From the NCBI GenBank assembly GCA_948099385.1, contig CANUEZ040000156.1, positions 3,472,001 to 3,536,000 of the forward strand: a stretch of 64,000 bases of DNA, read 5' to 3'. The notes under the pieces are model-generated. The model was not told the DNA's origin and searched no databases. It was given only the letters and a program-made list of their open reading frames with translations. This DNA is from Fasciola hepatica (taxonomy: Eukaryota; Platyhelminthes; Trematoda; Plagiorchiida; Fasciolidae). The translations under genes and the position numbers were made by a program. Of this stretch, positions 34,701 through 45,236 are shown piece after piece; within the stretch, counting starts at the first letter, position 1; each line of letters opens with the position of its first letter.

Positions 34701-35223
34701 ATGGCTGCCCACACTGGTTCTTCCGCGATGGTCGATGATACGGAGCTATTCTGTCGGACTGTTCGTACAAACTGCAAGTCTTTCAAAGCGTTTGAGGAGG
34801 ATTTTCTACTATCCCAAAGGAATAGTTTGACATCCTTCTACATTTATGCAAGTGTGAGTGCGGATAATTGGGTTCGCACCCACCCTGGCGCATTACCAAA
34901 GTCCTTTCCGTATTATCGCGTCAAATATTGCTGTGTACACAACAGACGTCCTCAGCGGTCCGCCACGAGGTAAGTATTGTTGTTGAATTGCTAATTGACA
35001 TTTCAGATACAAGAACATTCACTGCCCGGCGTTTGTCATGGTTCGGGCTGTGGGAACCCAGTACAAGGTTGTGTCTCACTGCTTGAGACATAATCATAGG
35101 TTTCACTTGCTGAACGAGCAGTTGTACGTTAGTAATAGACGTCTGACTCCTGAACAGGAGTTAACGAGAAACCGCATGTATAATAACAGGGAATATAGTA
35201 TTGCGCCGAACCACGGGAATTAG
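34701..35223 (+). CDS. Two-exon FAR1/ZSWIM3-like zinc-chelating domain protein
   Basis: Exon 1 is 34701-34969 and exon 2 is 35007-35223, separated by a 37-nt intron with GTAAGT donor and TTTCAG acceptor; the join keeps frame (phase 2) and gives 161 residues. Residues about 25-123 resemble the N-terminal domain of ZSWIM3/FAR1-type (MULE-derived) proteins: a CKSFKAFEEDF opening, a KYCC strand, HCPAF, and HNH near the end, giving candidate zinc ligands Cys78, Cys96, His118 and His120. Families with this fold bind DNA and descend from Mutator-like transposases. No transposase core or SWIM finger follows before the stop, so it is either a short domesticated protein or the first part of a longer spliced gene. 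No AATAAA was seen in the first 100 bp downstream. The start is chosen because it sits behind a TATA box; an upstream in-frame ATG at 34593 precedes that box. Confidence 0.55.
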
Positions 35224-35548
35224 TGATAATAACGGGTGTGCGTTCATTTACGCCTTCATTAGAAAAGGCATCAGTTAGGATCATTTTTAATGTACGTCCT
35301 ATAGTCAGCCTAAAGCGATTTTCCTATCAACTGTACTAATGCATTTCCAAAGCAGCACTGCTCAATTGGGCCCCGGTAGGGCAAACGGTGGGATTGCCCA
35401 TCACAACGTTGGGCAACTCATTCGCACAATATCACTACAGTATTCTCCTTCCTTTCTAGCTTAGCCACTGATTTACCCTTATACATATGAGGAAAATGAC
35501 AATTTCATTAAAAAAATGTAGATAAATTTATTGAAAACAATGTCACAT

Positions 35549-36372
35549 TCATTTGGCACGGATGCCGCTTTCGATCAATCCAACCCACGTGTAGATGTTC
35601 CTGGCTATTCTTCTCAATGCTCATAGGATCTGGAAAATTAAGGCAAGGAAATGCGAGTATTAGTTACATCTTTGGCAACTGAAGTAAAAGAAGCAGTATC
35701 GTTAGCTTTCAATGTTAAGCATTTAAAGAATAGGTCCGCAATAGATTTCATATATGTATTACATATACACATTTACATATATATATAGAAATAGATCAAC
35801 AGACCCTGGGCAATATGTCAACTTACGATGCTGCTAAGTTACAACGGATAAGCCCGTGATGAACACAATATCTAAGAGCACATTAAGTCATGTAAACTTT
35901 GCAGGCAATAAAACTGTTATGTGACACCGTATATAGGAGAATAACGTACCGTCTTCATTCGCCTCCATCTGTAATTTTCTTGAGTAAGTTTATCTCAAAA
36001 ACGTATATACTGCACAGAAAATTATCTGTGTGCTGTTATTTACCATTACACGAGGAGGTGTCCACTTGTAATAGATAAATTGTGACACCAATTCATAGTT
36101 CAATACGCATATCCGTGGATGAAATTCTGCACAATCAATTGGAAACGAAGCGATGGTTACGCAGAAACCATGAATCAGTGAAAACCAAAAAAATAAAAAA
36201 CAACATACCGGCTTAGCCGTCTTTCTTCGCCTTGATCCTCAGCGTTGATAAACCAACGCTTAATGTGCCTTTCAATGTATTTCCAGTTATTATTAACCCT
36301 TATTATACAGTCCCGTTCTGTAAGTAGACGCGTCAACACGTGACCTTTAAGTGCACTTATCAAATAAGCCAA
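35549..36372 (-). other. Possible spliced minus-strand gene (candidate exons and poly(A) signal)
   Basis: Several strong splice signals on the minus strand are clustered here. A frame in 36209-36317 (extending open to 36372) has a TTACAG acceptor and a GTATGT donor and encodes a charged segment containing WKYIERHIKRW. ATTACAG with a GTACGT donor would bound a 19-bp exon at 35950-35968. A GTAAGT donor follows 35827. A last exon could run 35619-35549, ending in TGA with AATAAA 17 bases beyond (35527-35532). I could not join all of these in one consistent frame and do not recognise the protein. It would converge on the plus-strand gene ending at 35223. Confidence 0.3.
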
Positions 36373-36474
36373 AAATTAGGTTACACGTGTTCATCTTTCA
36401 CAGCTACGTAGTACCAATGAAGAAAAAAAGCTAAAACTTAATACAGTCAGCTGTTCCAACAACAGCCACACCAG

Positions 36475-36880
36475 TTGTACTTTTGGCAGTTATCGCGAGC
36501 TGAACAATTCCCCAAATTGGTTATGAGTTATCGCGCACCACAGTCAAACAGGCCGCCTTTTCCACATTTTCCCGCCGGTGGACCGGATATGAATACCCAG
36601 CCATTCAGTCCACCTGACCTTGAATTTCAAACTCACCGGGCGTCCATTCAAATCCGCTCTTGAGCTCATTTAAACTCCACACAATCTCTATGGTGTGCAT
36701 ACGTTTATACTATTTTCATCCTACCTTATTCACCCCTCTGAGCCTTTTTACCCAATATTTCCATGAGAGTCTCCATATTTCCATGAATTATATCTGTCCA
36801 TTCCATCACCTGTATCTACATGATCATGCACATGGCATGCTTCGGGCGCTTCCGAAATAAACCATTATTATAACAACTCT
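36475..36880 (+). mobile_element. 5'-truncated CR1-like LINE 3' end
   Basis: Sequence near 36580-36660 (CCGGATATGAATACCC, GACCTTGAATTTCAAA, CCGGGCG) matches 16555-16605 of the earlier LINE tail. It ends with GGCATGC, the hairpin TTCGG/CCGAA (36841-36856), AATAAACC and a short ATT tail. It is about 400 bp with no coding part. Confidence 0.65.
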
Positions 36881-36989
36881 CATTCGGATAAACCAAAGGA
36901 AAAAGCTTAAGCTTTCAACGCATTTTTCGCTGCGGCCCTAATAATCAGCGTACCCACTCTTGGAGTACACTCTGCATGCTTACCCATTG

Positions 36990-38450
36990 GGACTCTATCC
37001 ACAGCTACATTTCACCCCGATGATAATCATTCACTTTCAGTCTCTATGAAACTTCTCACCAACCAGACCCGGACGGTATTCCACCGGCTGCTTTTGATCT
37101 GGGGGGTCCGGTCATCCCCACCCTTCTATCTAATTCAATCAAACTATCTACGGAATGTGGCTCCTTCTCGACTCAGTGAAATACTTTTACAATTACTCCA
37201 TTGCGTATAAAAAGCTCCTCTCATGTTCTCGAAAATTGCAGTCCTATCAGTCATACGCCGAACACCTCCCGACTCATGGAGAAGCGCAATAATAGTAGAA
37301 TGATGGCCTATTTTTACCAAATAATTTGCTCAATGTGGGTCAACAGTTTCCTGAAAAACCGCTCGTACTGCACTTGTCAAATTAACCTCTTGAACTTAGT
37401 CGTGGAAGCTGCTGAAAAAGGTATGTCAGTGATTATTATCCTGCTAGATATGAAAGGGGCTGTCGACTGTCTTGCACAAACGGCTCCCATCACAAGCCAA
37501 ATTTTATGGCATCGCAGTCCAGTTTCTCTGTTGGTTAGATTCTTATTGCCTCGACCGTCACCAGTTGGTTCCAATGAATGGGTCCGTCTTCGAATTCAAA
37601 TCTGTCACCAGTGGTGCCATACAAGACAGCGTTTTGGGCCCACTACTCTTCCTCGTTTACATAGATGACGTTTTTAATGTAGTTCCCCATGGCAGTCTCC
37701 ACCTCTTCACGGATGACGTCAAAATGTTGTGTACTCTTGCTTCCAAAGTGCTTATTCCAGTAATCAGCGACATACTGTAAGATGTAACAGCTCTTATTTT
37801 TCGTTGCACTGGCTCATTGATTAAATTTTCTACGGAGAAAGGCAGTGTTCTTAACTTCAAATGCAGAGCCCCTCCAGGTATATTTATTATTGACGGTCAT
37901 CCGTTTTCGATCAGCCCGTTGGTACGAGACTAAGGTTTGCAGTATTCATTCACTTTAACTTTCTCAAAACAGTGCCACTCGAAGTGCGGGGGCTAGGAGG
38001 CTTATAAGCCTCCTTCATAGAAAGTTCTTCCGTCAAGTATGGTCAAGTATGCCTCTTTATGGTTCAGATTACCTTGCAATATACGTCCTATAAAGCCATC
38101 TAAGACGTTTAAGACCCACATAAGTAAACGAATCGCAGTAAAACTATAATCCAACTCATAGGTCCGTACATAAGTGAAGAGGCGGGCTTTTGAATTCGGC
38201 TTAGGTTTCCAAGGGCTCTTCAACTCCCTTGTTTGAACATCTCACTGTCTTTTGGGCCACATCTGCGGCTAGCTTGCTTCCTCTACCCCCTCTCTTCGCC
38301 GATCCATTCACTATGCCTAAATTACTCATCTGGTCTTGCCTTTTGCACTTTTAATTCCCTCCCGGCAGAGTTCTACCGGCACAGTCTTGGAACTTTATCT
38401 GGAGTGTTTCACTAAATGAACAAAACCCCCTGTTGTGACGGCATTTTCTT
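36990..38450 (+). pseudogene. LINE D reverse transcriptase remnant
   Basis: Starting near 37060 the translation follows the RT fingers (PDGIPPAAFDLGGP), then crosses the inverted-repeat edge at 37230 without a break into RT palm blocks LLDMKGAVD and GAIQDSVLGPLLFLVY with FTDD for FADD. A later piece near 37870-37930 (PPGIFIIDGHP, SPLVRD) matches the post-active-site region of LINE C. Frameshifts and stops abound. Continuity across 37230 shows that this is the original locus for that end of the inverted repeat. It belongs to the LINE B/C family. Confidence 0.75.
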
Positions 38451-41328
38451 TTCCGTTCTCTAACTTCCAGCTTCTTTTGCTCCATGATTTCTTACATAAA
38501 AGTTTTGTTTTCACTCCGATAAGCCCGTTCTACCTTCATCTCTTTTGATGAATCCTGCAACCATTTAGATCCCCATTCCGCCAATCCTATCGTCGCTTCT
38601 TCGCAACCACGGCATGGCAAATAATTCCTTGCTAGTTGATGTTCATCTACCCACTTTTCTGCTTCCTGAAGCACTGCGCCAAGCCAGTGACATGTGTCAT
38701 TGAGCTCCGCAAACTCCTGTCATCTGAGGATTATTATCTCTTTCTCGGTGGATTATCACAACATGATGGGTGAAAAGGACTGCGGTGAATTAAGTGATCG
38801 TTTAGCCTGCAGGAAAATTGATCAACCTGGGGCAAAAGCTCTGCTCTACGATAGATGTGGTAGGTGAATACACATTCATTGAGCCGAAATTCCTGCAGAT
38901 AAATATAAGTGGCTGAAACTACGTGAAAATAGGATCAGTAACATCGAGTGTTCAAAAGGTGTTGTGACCAAGCCTCATCCCGCACCAGACTCTCCGACGA
39001 TCGAATTGTACCTCAGCGCGCGGCCAGCGGTGCCATGCTCACCAATGTCAGCCCCTCGTTATCCTGTGCCTTGGTCGCTGCCACAACTTCTGAGGCTGCC
39101 GGCCAAATAAACGAAAGGAAGGAGAGCGCTAAGAAAGGCCCTCTGGCTGCTGCAGCAGACAATGTTTTGTGCCAAGTACCGTCTGCCGGACCACCAACGC
39201 CACCGAATCTACCAGTTGACGCTCAGGATGCTGAAAACGAGTGGAAGGAGTTTCCATCAATCACAAAGAGGGTTCCACCACCCCGTGAACAATGATTTCT
39301 GGCCCTGAACATTCCGGAGGCTACTGCAATGTCCCCCTAGGAGAGAATGGATCGTGATCTGACGCAACTCAAGCTGATTCTGAATGTGCCATCTATGGAA
39401 GGTAAAGCATTACTGGTGGCAACAATTTGGGTCAGAGCGGCACTCAGAATGGGAAGCTATAAGGGTCTGGAAGACCGCGAAATCTGAAGTTCGTTTTTAT
39501 TTTGCAGGGGCAGGCGGGCAAGTTTCCAAAGCGGTGCTACCGCCTTAAGAAAGGGCCGGTTCGCCTACACCAACGTTTTTCTCCTGAGGATCGTCATAGG
39601 ATGAGCCAAGCATGTGCAGAGATTAAGGGGAGAAAGGAAAACGGTGAAAAGAGCCCCTGCTCCCGGGGCTTTTGCGTGGTTTGGAAGAGGTTACAGACAA
39701 ACTAGCCACCACTACTACAGGTGAGCCATCTCAGTGCGCAACAGTAGACGATATTCGGGCAGGGAACAACCAGGTGGCACCTGCCAAAATGTTACTGACC
39801 AATGTCTGTGGATTATTGAACAAAAGAGATGAATTGGAAGCACTTGTGCTGACTGGAATTCCGGCTATCATTGCACTTACAGAAACATGGCTAACGGATG
39901 ATATTTGGGACACATGTGTCTCGCTGCCTGGGTACGCGCCGTTTTGAGGTGATTGAATTCGACGGCTACTGTGGTGCTGGAGACTATCTGCCATTTTTTG
40001 GCAGCTGACTCGCAAGGTATTCTGGATTTCATGCATCGTTGGGCGAGGGACGGCCAGCATCTGGTTGTTGGCGACTTTAATACCCCTTGTATTGACTGGG
40101 TGTCGAGCCAATGCAACATAGACGCGGACACGTTCCCCCGTTATCTTCATGAGACAGCGTAAGACCTAGCTTTGCATCGGCATGTGCAGGAACCGACCAG
40201 GAGTCACGCGGATCAGGTATCTATCCCTGACTTGTTTTCCGCAAGAACTTCTGACACACATGAAATCGAGCTTCTGCCGCCAATGAGCTCCAACAACCAC
40301 GCGAAGCCAGTCGTCCTTTGGTGACGCGGTGTGTTCGTCCATCAGAATCCGCAGTGCAAGCCAAAAGTATGGCGCATACCTTTTGCTGAAACGAAGAACG
40401 CTGCTCCCGCCCTGCCACGTGACTCGATTGTTGATGGTGAAGTGGATGAGACACGGAGTTACTTCATAATGAAAATAACTGCAGTGATGGGCTCTATTGA
40501 ACCTCCGCACGGGTGACGAAGTCATGCTAAGAAACAGCCGTGGTTTGACAAGGTACTAATAAATCAGCTGTGAAAGTGAAACCGAGCCTGGCAGCGTTTT
40601 AGGTCCTCCGGCACGGGATACGACAGTTACAAACGCATTCCAAATTGACGTTTGACGCTGGAGACTAGGAAGGGACGCGAATACGAAGAGCAAATTGCGG
40701 CCAATTCCGTCTCATCGCCAAGAAAGCTGTTTGTGTAACTGGGAGGGAGGATTAGGATCCGTCCAGACGTCCCAAAACTGCCTCATGATGGACTCATCGC
40801 GGACTCCGATTGAGACAAAGCAGAACTATTGGCTGTTTACCAAGCCGATTTTCATGTCACGAAGGGACCATGATCACTTCGGCCCCCACAGAGTTTAATC
40901 ACTAAGGTATGGCGGTCTTTAGAAGTGGAATAGGTTGCCAAAGCTAAGCAAGGGCTGTGGCCACATACGTCTCCTGGTCCGGGAGGGATCCATCCCCTCG
41001 TCCTTCTGGGACTAGTTGGAACTATTGCGCTTCCACGCTCAAGACCGTTTATTATTTCGATAGAACAAGGTAAACTACCATCCGTGTGGAAAAGGCCGTT
41101 GCCTTTGCGAAGGTCAAGGGTGGCAAAAAGGCGGAAGCTGCGAAATACCGTCCAGTGAGTCTTACGTGTGTGGTAGGAAGGATAATGGAACGCCTGGTCC
41201 CGATGCAACTGCAACAGTACCTCGATAAACATGAGCTTCCCAGCCACCGGCAGCAGGGCTTTTGGAAAGGTCTATTCTGTATGTTGAACCTGCTGCTTGC
41301 GAGTAAACTTACGGCACAAGCTCTGGGG
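37230..41328 (+). repeat. Right arm of the 4,099-bp inverted repeat
   Basis: This is the reverse-complement mate of 25752-29850. It contains the 3' part of LINE D and the 5' part of LINE E. At 41328 LINE E continues in frame into the rest of its RT, and at 37230 LINE D continues from upstream, so this arm is the source copy. Confidence 0.93.
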
Positions 41329-41884
41329 GGCACGTCACAGCGGTTTTCCGCTTTGATTTTTAGAAGGAATCCGACAAACTGCTTCACAATCGCTTGCTCC
41401 AGAAGTTGAGATCGCTAGGAATGGCAGGACATTCACTCACGTTGATCGAAGACCTCCTGAAAGGGAAATCCTTCTCCACGAAAGTAGCGTCACCGTGTTT
41501 TGAGCTGCTTGAGGCCTCCAGCGGAGTGCCACAAGGCTCGGTCTCAGGCACACGGCTGTTGGTAGCGTTCGTCAGCGACTTGCTACAACAACTGGTGTCC
41601 CCTTGTCTGGTCCATGCCGGCGATCTCAAAATCTGGCGTATGATCGAGACTGCACCGGATAACAGGGCACCACAAGCGGATTTGGGTACTCCAATACAAT
41701 AGTCCAAAGTGTGAACACTCCCAATCGATGTGAAAAAGCGTGCCGAGCTGCAGCTAGGAGGAGCCGGGCCTAAGGACACCTGCGCTTTCCAAGGAGCTGC
41801 TTTTCGAGTGTCCACCGCTTAAAGAGTCCTGGGAATGATATTACAGTTTACGCTGAAAACCCGAAATCACCCAGACAAGCTTTG
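38690..41884 (+). pseudogene. LINE E 5' portion: PHD-type finger, endonuclease, RT (second LINE family)
   Basis: A CR1-like LINE distinct from B/C. In order: a Cys/His finger of PHD type near 38750-38900 (now with stops), a basic linker with KKGPVRLHQRFSPEDR at 39502-39705, endonuclease with LTNVCGLLNKRDELE and LTETWLTDD at 39672-39947, a shortened endonuclease middle, GDFNTPCIDW at 40030-40110, the RT fingers with KYRPVSLTCVVGRIMERL at 41086-41330, then LRSLGMAGHS and SSGVPQGSVSGTRLL at 41394-41560, and KIWRMIE near 41630 where the FADD active site should be; that motif reads HAGD. Stops and frameshifts are numerous. It is interrupted at 41884 by BEL element 3. Confidence 0.8.
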
Positions 41885-42268
41885 TGTAACGGTTATTCCG
41901 ACTGTGAGCGACGCCTATTCAATTCAAAACGAATCTCAAAACCAGAACGAGATTGATTCGTAGTTTCTACGGTACTGGATTATCAAGTTATACGCATACA
42001 AATATATACAAACCTCAACCGTACGGCCACAACGTCTAATAACGAGGACCAGAGTTCAACAAATGCCAATGTCAGGTACCACCGTCACGGCAGTCCAAGT
42101 TCGAGTGGAAATTATGCCATTTCACGTGAGCAAAATATAAACAAATGATGAAGTGTAGTGATCGATGCATGTTGTATTTGTTCCAGGGTCAATGAAATAA
42201 AGAGGATAGTCTCAACAATACAAGTGTATGACAATGGCCAAGGAGGATTTCCACGCATGTTCGTTACA
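41885..42268 (-). repeat. 3' LTR of BEL element 3
   Basis: TG...CA repeat of 384 bp, matched base for base by 48193-48576 apart from about six substitutions. Its middle (GATTGATTCGTAGTTTCTAC) is shared with the BEL2 LTR, so the two families are related. Confidence 0.92.
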
Positions 42269-42943
42269 TCGCCCACCAAATCCTCCCATGAAACGGTCGT
42301 CATCCAAGGAGTAAATAGGGGTACTGATTCGCCCTAACCTACCTAGGCCCTCAGTCGGTGCATATGCAGGTCGCTATGGATCTCGTTTATCGTCGGCAAG
42401 TCACAGACAAGCTTGCAGAGTTCTTGAGGTTTTCCATCATCTACCGAAGTCTGCGAGTTTCTTCTGAGAATGATACGACATTATCCGTATACAAAAAGGG
42501 ACTTCGATGTGATTGGGATGCGTAGAAGAATTACGAAATTTTGGTGAAAAGGCTGCCTGAACAAGAGTGAAGTACGTGGCAAGATGAAGACTGATGATTC
42601 GTGATGAAAAATAAAGATGGCTACAGGTTACTCGAACATCAAAGGGTCAACGTGTGTTGTTACCAAATAAGACGTTTTTTCGACTCGCAACTTATGTACA
42701 CTTGGACACAGGCTGAAAATAATACAAATAGGTCATGGGTGAAGGGATAATTTTACAAACGGTCAGTAAGTGCTTGTTCAAGTGTCTTCGTCGTGTGATA
42801 AACTGGAGTTTTAACAACTAATTCCACAGTAAATCGTGAACACCGTATAAAATTAAACACAAATATGTTTCAAATACGGTTTGAAGGGTTGAGACCTACG
42901 GGAGAATGTATGTGGGATAAATAAATAAATAAATTCAGCTTCA
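42269..42943. other. Noncoding 3' region of BEL3
   Basis: Between the end of pol and the 3' LTR. It starts with the polypurine tract next to the LTR and contains no recognisable frame. No envelope-like gene is present. Confidence 0.7.
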
Positions 42944-44587
42944 TTAAGTATCAGCAGAAATGGATTTAGCTTGGTCTGTAGCGTCGACCTCGCCCTCGCC
43001 ATTGTTACCTTCGAGCAGATATATCTTACGGATGTCTCGCAATACGTCTTCTTTGTTCGTTCTCGCCACCACCGTGAGCAAGAGACCATCGATTTCTGTA
43101 CCACAATCGTTGATCACTCCAACCCGCCAGTCGTCTTTATGTAAGTGGCTCTCTACGAGGACGACTACATCGCCCCGTCTGAACGACCTCTCTTTGGGGA
43201 TCCACTTTTGCCCAAGCTGCAGTGTCGGTAAGTACTCCCTCGTCCATCGTTTCCAGAAAGCCTGTGGCAAGTGGTTCACTTGCTTCCACCCAAAGATATA
43301 CTTTCCACTTAGGGTTTTCGGTGTGATTGCTCCTACGTTTGACCGCAGCAGTGGCAGGTCGTTGGGAGTGAAAGCCCGTTCGCCTTGCGGGTCTGGGACG
43401 ATCGGCACCAGGGGTCTGTTGTTCAGTATGCCTTCTACTTCTTTTAGTAAAGTAGTCAGCGTCTCGTCATCGAGGGTTTGTTGTGAGGTCAGGGCTGTGA
43501 GTATTTTCCTAGTTGATCGTATCAGCCTTTCCCAAATGCCACCACGATGACTGACATAAGGTTGGTTGACGTCTCATTCTATCCCCTTTTCTACGGTCTT
43601 GTTTTGTGTTCTGGCGGTGTCCAAGCGGCTCCACCATTTCTCTAACTCCTTATGAACTCCGACGAAGTTCGAGCCATTTTCGGAGTATATATTCTTGGGG
43701 ACGCCTCGCCTCGCGATGAACCTTCGAAGGGCCTTTAGGAATGAATCGGTGGTCATATTAAGCACTACTTCAAGATGGACTGCTCTGGATTGTAAACATG
43801 CTATCAGGCAGCCATAACTATTTTGTGTGCTCCTTTGCCGTCGTACGAGTAACGGGCCAAAGCAGTCTACCCCGATTCCCGCGAACGGGCACCATCTCGA
43901 TTGGACTCTTACCGCTGGGAGGGGGGCCATCATTTGTCGGCCTTCCACCGCTCTCCGGCGACGACAAGTAATGCAGTTGCCTATGACTCGCTTGGCCGTC
44001 GCTCGTCCCTTTGTCACCCAAAACCGTCGGCGCATATTGTTCAATAATTGATTCAGGCCTGCGTGTTCCTCTTCCCTATGTTCATGATCTATCAGACATC
44101 TCGCTATGCAGTGGTCACCAGGGACTATTATGGGGTATTTTGTTTTGTACTCTAGATTTGAATTCGTCAGCCGCCCTCCAATTATCAGTAGTCCGTTGGT
44201 TCGCATGGGGTTTAGTCTTCGGATACTACTGCGTAACAGCCTGCTTCCTTTGGTGTTATCATCTATCCTGGCTAGCTTGCGGGCCTCGGACGGGAAATCG
44301 TCTAGTTGCAGTAGGTGTAGCACGTCGAGTTTGGCTTGATTCAGCTCGCCCGGAAGTAACGTCCCCATATTCAATGTGTTTTGTGGTCGTGCGCCTTTCA
44401 CAATCAATAAGGGTATTTTAAGTCGTGTCCACCAGACCACGGGTCTTAACATTTTTGTCCGGTTAGGGAATTGGTTCAGTTTTTCTATTAGGCTTACGCT
44501 TTGTAGCCAGTACCAGTCTTTTAGTCTCGATATCTCCATCATCAGCCTTGGGTAGTAGTAGCGTTGGCCACATCTCTTTAGCTGCAT
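42944..44587 (-). pseudogene. BEL3 integrase and DUF5641, one internal stop
   Basis: Integrase joins element cDNA into the host genome. The 43574-44587 frame has the HHCC zinc domain (His170, His175, Cys205, Cys208) and the catalytic core with the first Asp at 241 in GVDCFGP. The second catalytic position, normally Asp in SDNG, is Glu303 in YSENG. A TGA at 43574-43576 replaces the tryptophan that usually follows IE. The same frame continues past it with the RGGIWERL block that holds the third catalytic residue, then DUF5641 to 42944, typical of the BEL C-terminus and probably chromatin- or DNA-binding. With a changed catalytic residue and a stop, activity is very unlikely. Confidence 0.9.
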
Positions 44588-45126
44588 TTGGGAAGTCCGG
44601 TCCCATTGTCCACGTTGGCAACCTCTCTAGTATTTTCAGGCCTCCTGAGCAGAAGCCGGCAGGGTTACTGGCGGATTTTACATAGTGCCATTGATCGGTT
44701 TTAGTTGACTCGTGGATTATAGTGAGTCTGTTGACCGCGAAAATGTTAAGGCGAGTGGTAATGTTGTTCATGTGATGTAGTACCTTGGCTGAATCCGTCC
44801 GAAAGTTTGCTTCCCAGTCTATCCGGTCGAAGCATCTCCTAATCAGCCTCGCGGCTTTCACGGCCAGCACTGCTGCCGTCAGTTCCAGACTTGAAATCTA
44901 CACCGTTTTCAGTGTAGCTACTTTCGCCTTTGCGAATAATATCTGGCTGTGCCGCCCACCATTTGCGTCCACCCAGCACCCGTAAGCAACTATCCCGTGG
45001 CCTATTTCTGATGCACCAGGAAATAATTGGAGTTGGGCATCGCTTGTGCACTTCATTCCTGTCAAGCACCTTTGTATTTTGATCTGACCAAGTTGTTCCA
45101 GGCTGTGCAGCCAGTCTCGCCATCAC
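44463..45126 (-). pseudogene. BEL3 RNase H / connection region, frameshifted
   Basis: Two overlapping minus-strand frames (44839-45126 and 44463-44870) together cover the RNase H part of BEL pol, which degrades the RNA strand of the replication hybrid. FRTDSAKVLHHM contains the expected aspartate, followed by NRLTIIHEST and QWHYVKSASNPAG, all usual for the family. The switch of frame near 44860 is a small indel. The frame then shifts again into integrase near 44580. Confidence 0.8.
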
Positions 45127-45236
45127 TTATCGTCGTCATCCTGGAGAGGTTCGTCCCAACCCGACTCCCTCTGGCACAGCGATTGCAGCAAGCACTTTCC
45201 CGGTAATAACCATGGCGAAACGAAACCTAGGGGATC

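Noticed and set aside
42269..42943. Envelope-like gene in BEL3
   Set aside because: No open frame, signal peptide or membrane segment between pol and the 3' LTR.
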